DNA of 16,018 bases from Deferribacteraceae bacterium (GTDB lineage Bacteria; Chrysiogenota; Deferribacteres; Deferribacterales; JAISNW01), in NCBI GenBank assembly GCA_031285415.1, contig JAITWF010000066.1:1-16018 (forward strand), read 5' to 3'. Of this stretch, positions 1 through 6,940 are shown one piece after another. The position numbers and the translations under genes were made by a program. Under the pieces are notes generated by a model. The model was not told where the DNA came from. It ran no database searches and saw only the letters and a list, made by a program, of their open reading frames with translations. Position 1 is the first letter of the stretch. Every line of letters begins with the position of its first letter.

Positions 1-52
1 CCACAAGAAAAAGTTCCTTTGAGATGTATATAATAGCTAAAGGGTTTATAAT

Positions 53-487
53 ATGAAAGAAAAAAACATTGAACTTATCGAAACAGCACCAACAGTGTAT
101 CTATCAACTATCGACGAGAGGGGCTATCCGAATACGAGAGCGATGTTAAACCTTCAGAACAAGCTACTATTCCCTAGCCTTATACCGCTTTTCAATGGAA
201 GAGATCTGCACTTTACCACGAATTTTGCCTCACAGAAGATCACCGATATATTGAGCAATAATCTTGCGTCTGCATACTTCTGCATACCAGAGCTTTGGCA
301 CGGAATGATGGTGCAGGGGAAGATCGAGATCGTCGAAGATGTAAAGCTGCGCCACTCGATCTGGCAGAGAGGGTGGGAGACATACTACCCTGACGGCGTT
401 GACTCTATCGACTATGTAGTGCTACGTCTAAAGACAGAGAAGATGAGTAGCTACTATCAGTATAGACGATTTGATATAGAGTTTTAA
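53..487 (+). CDS. Pyridoxamine 5'-phosphate oxidase-like FMN-binding split-barrel protein
   Basis: A 144-residue protein with the look of the small PNPOx-like/general stress protein 26 family. The N-terminus (about residues 8-35, with TAPTVYLSTIDERGYPNTRAM) is the usual first strands, where a small-molecule FMN enzyme reads 'x-LsTxd-xGxPxxRxM'. It continues into HFTTNFASQKITDIL (around residues 53-67) and a strand with VQGKIEIVED. Members bind FMN, F420 or heme as dimers and mostly have unknown substrates, so no reaction is assigned. It is unlikely to be the true PdxH, because it is much shorter and lacks the C-terminal PNPOx dimerisation region. The start is preceded by AAAGGG at 39-44, eight bases upstream. 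A TATAAT at 29-34 could be a -10 box, but I see no good -35. It converges on the diguanylate cyclase gene across an inverted repeat. Confidence 0.8.
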   Translation: MKEKNIELIETAPTVYLSTIDERGYPNTRAMLNLQNKLLFPSLIPLFNGRDLHFTTNFASQKITDILSNNLASAYFCIPELWHGMMVQGKIEIVEDVKLRHSIWQRGWETYYPDGVDSIDYVVLRLKTEKMSSYYQYRRFDIEF

Positions 488-498
488 CTCCTAAAATC

Positions 499-592
499 CG
501 TCACTGCGGCCTACGAGCCGCAGTCCAGTATTAAAACATAGGTATCCCTAATATCTTTATTTCTGGATTGCGGCTCGTAGGCCGCAATGACG
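499..592. repeat. 94-bp nested inverted repeat between convergent genes
   Basis: The 28-base arms 499-526 and 565-592 are reverse complements with two differences. Each arm is itself a small hairpin (TGCGGC, loop CTACGA, GCCGCA). The outer ends read CGTCA(C/T)TGCGG and CAATCC/CAGTCC. This resembles the widely scattered CGTCATTGCG...CAATCC class of intergenic palindromes that I remember from many bacterial genomes; that link is from memory. Either strand would fold into a strong hairpin, so it may act as a bidirectional transcription barrier for the converging PNPOx-like and GGDEF genes, although there is no clear U-tract. Confidence 0.85.
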
Positions 593-607
593 AAGGTTTA
601 CAATGCT

Positions 608-1681
608 TTATTGTAATGCCACCCTGTTTCTACCTGCCTGTTTTGCTGCGTACAGCGCTTTATCCGCCTCGTCGACAACCTGTTCTAACGTTTTATCTGC
701 CTCATGAAATGCCACCCCCACGCTGATAGTCAGATACTTTGATGAATCGCTCATCGGGTGTGCGATCTTCAACTCCTCCACCCTTTTGACTAACATTTGG
801 GCGATATTTAATACCTCATCTCTATCGGCAGAGGGTATAAGTGCGATAAACTCCTCTCCGCCAAATCTTGCCACAAAGGGGAGATTCTCCTGCATACACT
901 TTGCAACAGCTTTCAGCGCATTATCCCCCTCTAAATGTCCCATCGAGTCGTTATATCTCTTAAAGAAATCTACATCGACCATCAGTATAGCAAACGACTG
1001 ATTCTCTATTTTTTGGGCGTATTCAAAGAAGGAACGACGATTATTAATCCCTGTAAGTGTATCTTTAGTGGCTAGACGCTCTAGCTTTTTATTAGCAACA
1101 AACGCCCTTACCTTGCTATTATACAGCAAGATCTTCGTTATCATCACAGCCAAATACACATTTAATATAAACGAATGCGCTCCACCATATTCAATAGCGT
1201 CCATACCGTGATACGATAGAAGGTTTAATGTGGCTATAAAGTATAGTGTCGGCATTAGGATAAACGCTTTTGGTTTAAAATCGGGCACTAAGGTGAACAT
1301 ATAGATCGGAAGCATAAACATTGCGCTGATATAGTCGCTATTATCGCTAAAAAACATTACTAAAAACTGCAATACGAAACAGCCAACGATAAATAGATGA
1401 CAGGTGTACCAGAGCGCACGTTTATAGCCGTTCTTGGAGAGGTACCACATGGCAGTAATAACTACAATAGTGCCAGCTATTCCTAAAAATTCTAGCAGAT
1501 CAAGGATCGGAGAGCCACGATTAAAGCCGATTACAAATCGGTAGAAGATCGTATCTACTACCTCCATAATAAGCAGCGCAACGCCTAGCAATTTAAGTCT
1601 ATATACGCTATTTTCTAGCTGTAACGCATGAAAATCATCCGCCATTTCAGCTGGAATAGGAGTGAAGATCTTATATAACAT
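608..1681 (-). CDS. Membrane-anchored diguanylate cyclase (GGDEF)
   Basis: This protein should make cyclic di-GMP from two GTP at the inner membrane. Residues about 30-188 hold six hydrophobic helices with short loops, an uncharacterised membrane sensor. A GGDEF domain fills residues 200-357. It has DTLTGINNRRSF (207-218), the metal-binding aspartate in DVDFFKRYND (236-245) and the active-site loop GGEEF (274-278), so it is predicted active. The allosteric RxxD inhibitory site expected a few residues before the signature is absent (ENLP, 266-269), so product inhibition at the I-site is not expected. No EAL domain is present. The start is supported by AGAGGA about six bases upstream on the minus strand. 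The gene stands alone: the upstream operon ends at 1853 and the structured repeat 1708-1833 lies between. The sensed signal is unknown. Confidence 0.93.
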   Translation of the reverse strand: MLYKIFTPIPAEMADDFHALQLENSVYRLKLLGVALLIMEVVDTIFYRFVIGFNRGSPILDLLEFLGIAGTIVVITAMWYLSKNGYKRALWYTCHLFIVGCFVLQFLVMFFSDNSDYISAMFMLPIYMFTLVPDFKPKAFILMPTLYFIATLNLLSYHGMDAIEYGGAHSFILNVYLAVMITKILLYNSKVRAFVANKKLERLATKDTLTGINNRRSFFEYAQKIENQSFAILMVDVDFFKRYNDSMGHLEGDNALKAVAKCMQENLPFVARFGGEEFIALIPSADRDEVLNIAQMLVKRVEELKIAHPMSDSSKYLTISVGVAFHEADKTLEQVVDEADKALYAAKQAGRNRVALQ

Positions 1682-1707
1682 AGCAGTTCCTCTATGCCTA
1701 AATAATT

Positions 1708-1833
1708 CCCCTTCGCTGGCGAAGGGGTGGCAGTTTACGTAGGAAACTGACGGGGTAGTGGATTAATGGCATTAACCTTGTACCTGCAACCACTACCCCC
1801 CGCCTACGGCGTACCCCTTCGCCAGCGAAGGGG
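1708..1833. repeat. Structured intergenic repeat, copy 1
   Basis: The ends are exact inverted copies: 1708-1727 (CCCCTTCG-CTGG-CGAAGGGG) and 1814-1833, each itself an 8-bp-stem hairpin. Inside lie a CAGTTT/AAACTG hairpin (1731-1749), GGGGTAGTGG (1752-1761) complementary to CCACTACCCC (1790-1799), and a CGCC-TAC-GGCG hairpin (1800-1810). The same architecture recurs in the same orientation at 9464-9582. It fills the gap between the HAD phosphatase gene and the diguanylate cyclase gene, so it could terminate or process the operon transcript. No coding sequence is seen in it. It is probably a non-autonomous mobile or REP-like element. Confidence 0.9.
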
Positions 1834-1852
1834 TATATAAAAACTGAAACCA

Positions 1853-2467
1853 CTATTTTAAATAGTTAAATATCTCCATATGATCCGTCATAAATGGGCT
1901 ACCAGAGAGGCTTGCGCCAAACGCCAACAGCTCCACACCTGCGGCAGTAGCGGCAAGATAATCTACATCGCTGTCGCCGATATATAGTGCATCAGTAGGC
2001 GTTAGATTAAAGTGAGCTAGAATCTTTAACACTCCCTCTGGTGCTGGTTTTGGTTCCTGCACATCGAGGCTCGTGATCACATACGAAAAGTACTGCTTAA
2101 TATTATAATGCTCTAGATATTTATCGACCGATTCGCCCCTATTGGTGCATATTGCAAGGTGGTAATCCTTTGCAAGCTGTGGTATCGCCTCTGCTACACC
2201 ATTCTCGAGTGGAGTCACGGCGAGCATTTCAGCCATATCGTGTGGCGGCACATAGTGGCACATCTCCTCTAGCGTATCCCCTTCGGCATACTGCCCCAAG
2301 AGCTGGCGGTGAGACATACCAAAAACATCCTTCAGCACAACGGGATCCTTCCAATCGAGCTGCGGTATATTAAAATGCCTAAACACTGCCGAATAGTAGT
2401 GCACCACAGCCCCTCTACTATCCACGAGAACGCCGTCAAAATCGTATATTATTAACTTTTTATTCAT
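1853..2467 (-). CDS. HAD-superfamily phosphatase (phosphoglycolate phosphatase-like)
   Basis: A 204-residue haloacid-dehalogenase hydrolase with all four motifs. Motif I is DFDGVLVDS (nucleophile Asp9, acid/base Asp11) and motif II is ICTNR (Thr108). Motif III is the EPKP lysine (Lys140) and motif IV is GDSDVD (Asp165, Asp169). A helical cap sits between motifs I and II (about residues 18-85), as in the Gph/PGMB subfamily I. It should be a cytosolic Mg-dependent phosphatase for a small phosphorylated metabolite. Phosphoglycolate, which arises from repair of oxidised DNA ends, is the usual guess, and a nucleotide monophosphatase is possible. The ATG overlaps the dut stop as ATGA (2464-2467), so it is the last gene of the leftward operon and probably translationally coupled. 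Its exact substrate cannot be read from sequence. Confidence 0.88.
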   Translation of the reverse strand: MNKKLIIYDFDGVLVDSRGAVVHYYSAVFRHFNIPQLDWKDPVVLKDVFGMSHRQLLGQYAEGDTLEEMCHYVPPHDMAEMLAVTPLENGVAEAIPQLAKDYHLAICTNRGESVDKYLEHYNIKQYFSYVITSLDVQEPKPAPEGVLKILAHFNLTPTDALYIGDSDVDYLAATAAGVELLAFGASLSGSPFMTDHMEIFNYLK

Positions 2468-2892
2468 AAACCTGTGCTTCCAAAGCCACCCTCACCTCTA
2501 ACGGTATCGGATAGTGCGGTTACTACTGTAATTTCAGCCTTCACAACGCTAGCAAAGACCATCTGCGCTATTCTATCGCCCTTTTTATAGTGGAACGGCT
2601 CGGCGGAGCTATTATATAGGATAACGCCTACCTCCCCTCTATAGTCTGAATCGATCGTACCAGGGGCGTTTAATAGCCCTATACCGTGTTTAAGGGCAAG
2701 CCCACTGCGAGGACGGATCTGGCACTCGTAGCCATCAGGGATCTCCATCGATATCCCTGTTGGCACAAGCTTGCGCCCATGAGGCTCGATAACGCCATCC
2801 TCATATGCACAGATATCCATCCCGGCAGAACCTGCGGTTTTATACTCTGGAACTATAACGGTACTATCTTTTACGGTAATTTTTATATTCAT
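2464..2892 (-). CDS. dut: dUTP diphosphatase (dUTPase)
   Basis: It hydrolyses dUTP to dUMP and pyrophosphate, keeping uracil out of DNA and feeding dTMP synthesis. At 142 residues it has the standard length of the trimeric family, and all five motifs are present. Motif 1 is GSAGMDICA (21-29) and motif 2 is RPRSGLALKHG (60-70). Motif 3 is GTIDSDYRG (78-86), with catalytic Asp81 and base-stacking Tyr84. Motif 4 is KGDRIAQMVF (104-113), and the C-terminal P-loop-like motif 5 is RGEGGFGSTG (132-141). The start codon overlaps the BRO-N stop as ATGA (2889-2892), and the stop overlaps the HAD start in the same way. It therefore sits in the middle of a coupled operon. Nothing in it is degenerate. Confidence 0.98.
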   Translation of the reverse strand: MNIKITVKDSTVIVPEYKTAGSAGMDICAYEDGVIEPHGRKLVPTGISMEIPDGYECQIRPRSGLALKHGIGLLNAPGTIDSDYRGEVGVILYNSSAEPFHYKKGDRIAQMVFASVVKAEITVVTALSDTVRGEGGFGSTGL

Positions 2893-3719
2893 CGGAGTCC
2901 TTTTTTGCTTTTTGCATTTAAGCTACTAATTGCAGATCTGCCAGTGCTTTTTTCTAACTGCTTGCGAGCAACCTTTGCAGTTTTAGCCCCCTCCCTTGCA
3001 ACATCGGCACTCTCATCAAATCCAGTTGGCTGACGAGCTATAGATATTTCAGTGGCAGCAACCTCGGCAAGCATATTCAATACCAGCTCTGTATTAGTCA
3101 TGTTATCTCGTAAACTCTCTTTTGTTAACCCTTTATGTCTCTTGTACTCTCGAGTGGTCATGTCGCTCCACGTCTTGCTCATTAGATCAGTCAGAGTGGC
3201 ATACTCTTCACCTTGTACCCCACTTTTATCCCACTCGTCGGTTAACGCTTTACGAACCTCTATAGATTTAATTCGCTGATTTATCCAGTTTTCACTATAA
3301 CCTAATCGGCGATAACTTTGAATAGCACGCTCTATCGATAGTTCAGGATCTACTGTTTCGTCAATGCGCTCATTCCCAACCTTTGCTAGCCACATCTTAA
3401 AAGGTTCAGCTTTCTTGCTAGGTATAGACTGAATAAGACGTAAAACTTGCTCTGTATCGGCGACATCAGTGAGATATCTTTTGCCGTCAGCAGCTTGCAT
3501 TTTCAGTTGACTACAATTTGTAGTCAACTCACTACCTTCCTTTTTCAAGCGTAATTTCAGGACACTCCAATACTTGCGTGATTTTGTATAATCTGCCTGT
3601 TCCGTCAGCACAGAGATAATATCGATGATTGAAAACCACCATTTATCCGCCTTTTCATCCCAAATAGCACGGACTTGTTTCTCTTCAAAAAGTTTGACTT
3701 TATCCTGAGGTTTCTTCAT
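2889..3719 (-). CDS. BRO-N / DinD-like DNA-binding-domain protein
   Basis: Residues about 9-112 form a BRO-N domain: an aromatic-rich opening (IWDEKADKWWFSIIDIISVL) and the family-typical ELTTNCSQLKM...DGKRYLTDVADTEQVLRLIQSIPSKKAEPFKMWLA. The rest (about 115-276) is helical, with SYRRLGYSENWINQRIKSIEVRKALTDEW. It resembles DinD, the DNA-damage-inducible protein, and phage antirepressor-like proteins, and ends in a Lys/Arg-rich tail. In E. coli DinD acts on RecA filaments; whether this one does is inference. I chose the ATG at 3719 because it forms an ATGA overlap with the ROK stop, matching the next junctions. An in-frame ATG at 3740 would add seven residues. It is embedded in a housekeeping operon between a ROK kinase and dut. 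A perfect palindrome lies within the gene at 3505-3529. Confidence 0.85.
   Translation of the reverse strand: MKKPQDKVKLFEEKQVRAIWDEKADKWWFSIIDIISVLTEQADYTKSRKYWSVLKLRLKKEGSELTTNCSQLKMQAADGKRYLTDVADTEQVLRLIQSIPSKKAEPFKMWLAKVGNERIDETVDPELSIERAIQSYRRLGYSENWINQRIKSIEVRKALTDEWDKSGVQGEEYATLTDLMSKTWSDMTTREYKRHKGLTKESLRDNMTNTELVLNMLAEVAATEISIARQPTGFDESADVAREGAKTAKVARKQLEKSTGRSAISSLNAKSKKGLR
3505..3529. repeat. Perfect 11-bp-arm palindrome inside the BRO-N gene
   Basis: AGTTGACTACA, a 3-base centre (ATT), then TGTAGTCAACT: the arms are perfectly complementary. On the coding strand it spans the codons for ELTTNCSQL of the BRO-N domain. It could be a hairpin in the operon mRNA or a binding site for a dimeric regulator. 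It could also be coincidental, because that peptide is conserved in the family. Confidence 0.85.
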
Positions 3720-4597
3720 CTCATATTTATCTTCGCCCATTCGGCGGCACCGAGTAGTGCTGCGTCGTTGCGGTGTTTTGCGGCGGCGATATCGGTAAGC
3801 CCTCTAAAGGCAGGGAATACCATCTGATCCACCATTTCACGAGCCTGTGGGATAAAGTAGTCGCTTATCTCGCTCAATCCGCCGCCGATCCTGATCGATT
3901 GCGGCACAAAGATATTGATTAAGCTCGACATTGCGTGCGATATATGAAGGGTGAATAGGTCTATCGCTGCAAATGCAGCGAAATCGTTCGCTTCGTATAA
4001 TTTGACAACCTCTCGAACAGTTTTAGGGTTTGGATCGCCAGAGGCTTCGTGATAGTCGTGCAGTATAGAGGATACTGAGCAGTACTTCTCTACGCAGCCA
4101 CGCTTTCCACAGCCACACACCCTCCCCTCTGCCACGAGCGTCATATGCCCTAGCTCTGTAGAGGTGACGCCCCCTGTCAGCAGTTTGCCGTTCTGTATAA
4201 TTCCGCCCCCTACCCCTGTACCGAGCGTCAGTAGGATCATCGTATCGGGGGGAGTTTCATAGCCGTACATATATTCGCCAAGTGTGGCAAGGTTTGCATC
4301 GTTTTCGATAAGTACAGATACGCCAGAGGCGGCAAGGTCGGTTTTTATAGATTTATCGGTGAGGTATGCTAGGTTTGGAGAGAACAACATCCGATCGTTC
4401 ACCTTATCGTAAACGCCTGGGATAGCGAGGCAGACGGAATCCGCCGCCGCACGATTAGAGATCTCTGCGATATATGCGATTAATTTTTCATACGATTCAG
4501 GCGTTTTCACCACTAGGCGATCTTTTACAAGCTCCGAGCCGTTGATAATACCACTCTTTACAAACGAACCGCCTATATCTATCGCCAAATGCTTCAT
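3716..4597 (-). CDS. ROK-family sugar kinase (glucokinase-like)
   Basis: A 293-residue cytosolic kinase that should phosphorylate a hexose or N-acylhexosamine with ATP. Residues 7-15 (DIGGSFVKS) are the phosphate-1 loop. ENDAN (98-102) contains the catalytic Asp100. TLGTGVGGG (124-132) is the phosphate-2 loop. The ELGH...CGCGKRGCVE block (148-170) supplies His151 and Cys161, Cys163 and Cys168 of the structural zinc site typical of ROK kinases. There is no N-terminal helix-turn-helix, so it is an enzyme and not a NagC/XylR repressor. Sugar specificity cannot be decided. The ATG overlaps the upstream SPL-like gene stop (ATGA, 4594-4597), and its own stop overlaps the BRO-N start. The metabolic reason for its place among DNA-related genes is not obvious. 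Confidence 0.93.
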   Translation of the reverse strand: MKHLAIDIGGSFVKSGIINGSELVKDRLVVKTPESYEKLIAYIAEISNRAAADSVCLAIPGVYDKVNDRMLFSPNLAYLTDKSIKTDLAASGVSVLIENDANLATLGEYMYGYETPPDTMILLTLGTGVGGGIIQNGKLLTGGVTSTELGHMTLVAEGRVCGCGKRGCVEKYCSVSSILHDYHEASGDPNPKTVREVVKLYEANDFAAFAAIDLFTLHISHAMSSLINIFVPQSIRIGGGLSEISDYFIPQAREMVDQMVFPAFRGLTDIAAAKHRNDAALLGAAEWAKINMR

Positions 4598-5616
4598 ATT
4601 TCACCCTTTATATGTGGGAATAATGATTCAAATTCCGTGCGCTCGCCAGGATCAAAGCCGAATAATCTTTTCCAGATCGCCCGATCCTCCATACAGTAAT
4701 ATACAAAAATATTTTCCCAATGTCGATATATTTGCGTAGTCATAAACTCTAATATTTCAAAGCGTAGCGGTTTAAAGTATCTGAACTTGCTATCTAACCC
4801 CAATACCATATCACCTTTCAGAAGTTTCGACACAGAGTCTCTCTCCCTCATCTTATCCATCAACGGCGCAGGCGCACGAAATGTCGAGATACTGATATAT
4901 TCGACGGCACTCTCTGGAACGGTATTAAATAGCTCATTCAGCAGATCGCCGTAGAGCTTCTGGTAGTTTTCTGTATAGATTACAGGATCAAAGTGAAACG
5001 CCAGCCGATAACCAGCCTCTGCGCATATCTTTGCCGCCGCAAGCCTATCCGCTATCCTTGCCGTACCGCTCTCCTCGATATCAGAGATCGGCTGTGGATT
5101 CAAACTCCACGATACAACGATATTTTTTGGGTTAAGGTTAAGAAGATTAGCAATATTAGCCGATTTTGTCTTAAACTCAAACTGAATATGCTCCTGCTTA
5201 TTGATTATAGGGGTGATAATCTTGGTGAATGGAAAGATATTATCTAACGCAAGGCTATCGGATAGCTCCCCTGTGCCTAATCGCCTCTTTGTTCCAGCCG
5301 CTACTACCTCTTCGATAGATCTGACCACAGAATCGGTATCCGCCGTTACCTCTATCCGCTTATGGGGGAGGTACGCCTGCAAGATACAGTAGCTACAATC
5401 GAAGGGGCAGCCCTCCATTACATCGGTTGTATGGTAGTTGCAGCAGCGATAGATCTTTGTGCCTGGGCATGGATGGCAGTAGTTATCATGCTTTTGACGA
5501 AGCACGATCTCGCTCTTCCTATCTGGCACCTCGTCGACGCTATCGACGATATTAAATGGAACGTTCAACCCTTTAGTCAATAAAGAATCCAGCGCACTAC
5601 GTTCAACGTGGATCAT
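4594..5616 (-). CDS. SPL-family radical SAM protein (spore photoproduct lyase-like)
   Basis: A 340-residue radical SAM enzyme whose cluster motif EGCPFDCSYC gives Cys70, Cys74 and Cys77 (CxxxCxxC). This is the same spacing and setting as spore photoproduct lyase, followed by LQAYL. Further matches to the SPL family are the GTGELSDSLALD segment (114-125), the strand with VVSWSLNP and the block AEAGYRLAFHFDPVI. By eye alignment with Bacillus SPL, the hydrogen-donating Cys141 is replaced here by Glu117. Four extra cysteines (47, 50, 58, 59) precede the cluster. Authentic SPL repairs the spore thymine dimer; nothing here points to a spore former, so the substrate is unknown. GGAAAG precedes the ATG by four bases. 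The start overlaps the preceding gene by 14 nt, and the stop forms ATGA with the ROK start. Confidence 0.88.
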   Translation of the reverse strand: MIHVERSALDSLLTKGLNVPFNIVDSVDEVPDRKSEIVLRQKHDNYCHPCPGTKIYRCCNYHTTDVMEGCPFDCSYCILQAYLPHKRIEVTADTDSVVRSIEEVVAAGTKRRLGTGELSDSLALDNIFPFTKIITPIINKQEHIQFEFKTKSANIANLLNLNPKNIVVSWSLNPQPISDIEESGTARIADRLAAAKICAEAGYRLAFHFDPVIYTENYQKLYGDLLNELFNTVPESAVEYISISTFRAPAPLMDKMRERDSVSKLLKGDMVLGLDSKFRYFKPLRFEILEFMTTQIYRHWENIFVYYCMEDRAIWKRLFGFDPGERTEFESLFPHIKGEI

Positions 5617-6061
5617 CTAGCTTTCCATAGAGACTTTTAGCGACCTCTCGCAGAGATTCCAGCTTTTTTATTGTATTATCAAGATCCTCTACGCTATCGG
5701 TAGTAAAACTCCAATGCAGTCGTGATGATTCAAAGTTGTCATTATTTTTAACGTCGACCTTGCGCCTAAGTACAGTCATAATATCATCGACCTCTTTATG
5801 GATAGGTGATCGGCGGTCTGTAATAGCGTCAAACATCTCTTTGTCGTAGGTATCGCCCTCTATTAGATCAGAAAAATCTCGCAATCTCTCCATAAAGAGC
5901 TTAAAGCTCTGCACCGATGGGCGAGTTTGCTCGACGAAGCTAGACACATATTTATGATTAGTAAGGGTAATAAGGTGAACGGTGCGTGGGTGCGCAGGTT
6001 TAGCCTCTAGATATTCAATAAGTGATGGCGACCAGCTACTCTGTAAAGATTGCTTCGACAT
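5603..6061 (-). CDS. Small protein of unknown function in the ftsY operon
   Basis: I do not recognise this family. It has about 152 residues, is soluble, highly charged and probably mostly helical. There is no signal peptide, membrane segment, cysteine cluster or obvious catalytic motif. The C-terminal third (about 115-150, DSVEDLDNTIKKLESLREVAKSLYGKL) looks like an amphipathic or coiled-coil helix. RRSPIHKEVDDIMTVLRRKV is a second helical stretch. It overlaps the end of ftsY by 26 nt and the start of the SPL-like gene by 14 nt, so it must be co-transcribed with both. I chose the ATG at 6061 because AAAG lies six bases upstream; an ATG two codons earlier (6067) is also possible. The uninterrupted frame and clean embedding support a real gene. 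No function is proposed. Confidence 0.72.
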   Translation of the reverse strand: MSKQSLQSSWSPSLIEYLEAKPAHPRTVHLITLTNHKYVSSFVEQTRPSVQSFKLFMERLRDFSDLIEGDTYDKEMFDAITDRRSPIHKEVDDIMTVLRRKVDVKNNDNFESSRLHWSFTTDSVEDLDNTIKKLESLREVAKSLYGKLDDPR

Positions 6062-6935
6062 ATGCATCTTTATTAAAATCTACGAGATCATCCTCCTGCT
6101 CACCAAACCCAACATAGCGCATAGGGATCCGTAGCTCGCTTGCAATTCGCAGCACTATTCCGCCCTTCGCTGTGCCATCTAGCTTTGTGATCGCTAAATC
6201 CGTCACAGGGATCGCTTCATTAAAGACCTTCGCCTGCGATAGCGCATTCTGCCCTGCAGTGCCGTCGAGCACTAGCAGCACCTCCTGCGGAGAGCCAGCA
6301 TTCGCCTTACCGATAACCCTATTGATCTTCTTAAGCTCCTCCATAAGGTTATGTTTGGTATGAAGTCTGCCTGCTGTATCGATGATTACTATATCGTAGC
6401 CGTTATTCTTGCCGTATGTGACGCCCTCGTAGGCAACTGCAGCAGGGTCACTCCCCTCGCCTAAGCTCGTAAAGCCCACGCCGACTCTATCTGCCCAGCT
6501 TTTAAGCTGATCAATAGCGGCGGCACGGAAGGTATCGGCGGCGCATAGAAGCACCTTTTTGCCATTTTTCTTATACTGTTTGGATAGTTTAGCTATAGTA
6601 GTGGTTTTGCCAGCCCCATTCACCCCGATTACTAGGATTACGTGCGGCTTTGCGCTCATCTCCACATCGTTCGCTGGTGGAAATAGTGCCGCCGCCTGCT
6701 CCTTTAGCTCTGCCAGAAGGTGTTGAGGGGTTTTGAGGGCTGCTCGCTTCCTCTTTACCTGCTCGAGCAGATCAGAGGACAGAGAGGCACCTAAATCCGC
6801 TAGGATAAGGCGTTCTTCCAGCTCATCCCATAGGGAATCCTCTATATGATTGCCAGTGAAGAGGGAGGAGAGTTGAGAGGAGGTTTTTTTCAACCCCCTT
6901 TTGAATCGTGAAAATAATCCGCCTTTGTCTGTCAT
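6036..6935 (-). CDS. ftsY: Signal recognition particle receptor FtsY
   Basis: This is the GTPase that receives SRP-ribosome complexes at the inner membrane and hands nascent membrane proteins to SecYEG. The NG core is complete: a helical N domain (about 25-85), G1 GVNGAGKTT (104-112), DTFRAAA (134-140), DTAGR (186-190), TKLDG (250-254) and the closing GFGEQEDDLVDF. At about 299 residues it lacks the long acidic A domain of E. coli FtsY. Only a short basic amphipathic start (LFSRFKRGLKK) is left for membrane contact, as in many other bacteria. The ATG at 6935 is annotated; a GTG at 6941 overlaps the upstream stop (TAGTG) and is an alternative. Neither has a strong ribosome binding site, suggesting translation coupled to the phosphorelay gene. 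The 3' end overlaps the unknown gene downstream. Confidence 0.97.
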   Translation of the reverse strand: MTDKGGLFSRFKRGLKKTSSQLSSLFTGNHIEDSLWDELEERLILADLGASLSSDLLEQVKRKRAALKTPQHLLAELKEQAAALFPPANDVEMSAKPHVILVIGVNGAGKTTTIAKLSKQYKKNGKKVLLCAADTFRAAAIDQLKSWADRVGVGFTSLGEGSDPAAVAYEGVTYGKNNGYDIVIIDTAGRLHTKHNLMEELKKINRVIGKANAGSPQEVLLVLDGTAGQNALSQAKVFNEAIPVTDLAITKLDGTAKGGIVLRIASELRIPMRYVGFGEQEDDLVDFNKDAYVEAIFTE

Positions 6936-6940
6936 ACTCA

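Noticed and set aside
1682..1852. Small CRISPR-like array formed by the repeated GAAGGGG units
   Set aside because: Only two end hairpins in inverted orientation are present, with no regularly spaced direct repeats and no cas genes.
2152..3279. Long open frames on the plus strand opposite the HAD, dut and BRO-N genes, and similar ones opposite serA, guaA, the permease and murB genes
   Set aside because: They are antisense shadows of well-supported genes, with low-complexity or non-protein-like composition and no ribosome binding sites.
3720..3740. Upstream ATG at 3740 as start of the BRO-N gene
   Set aside because: It would overlap the ROK gene by 25 nt with no ribosome binding site. The ATG at 3719 gives the ATGA overlap used by the neighbouring junctions.
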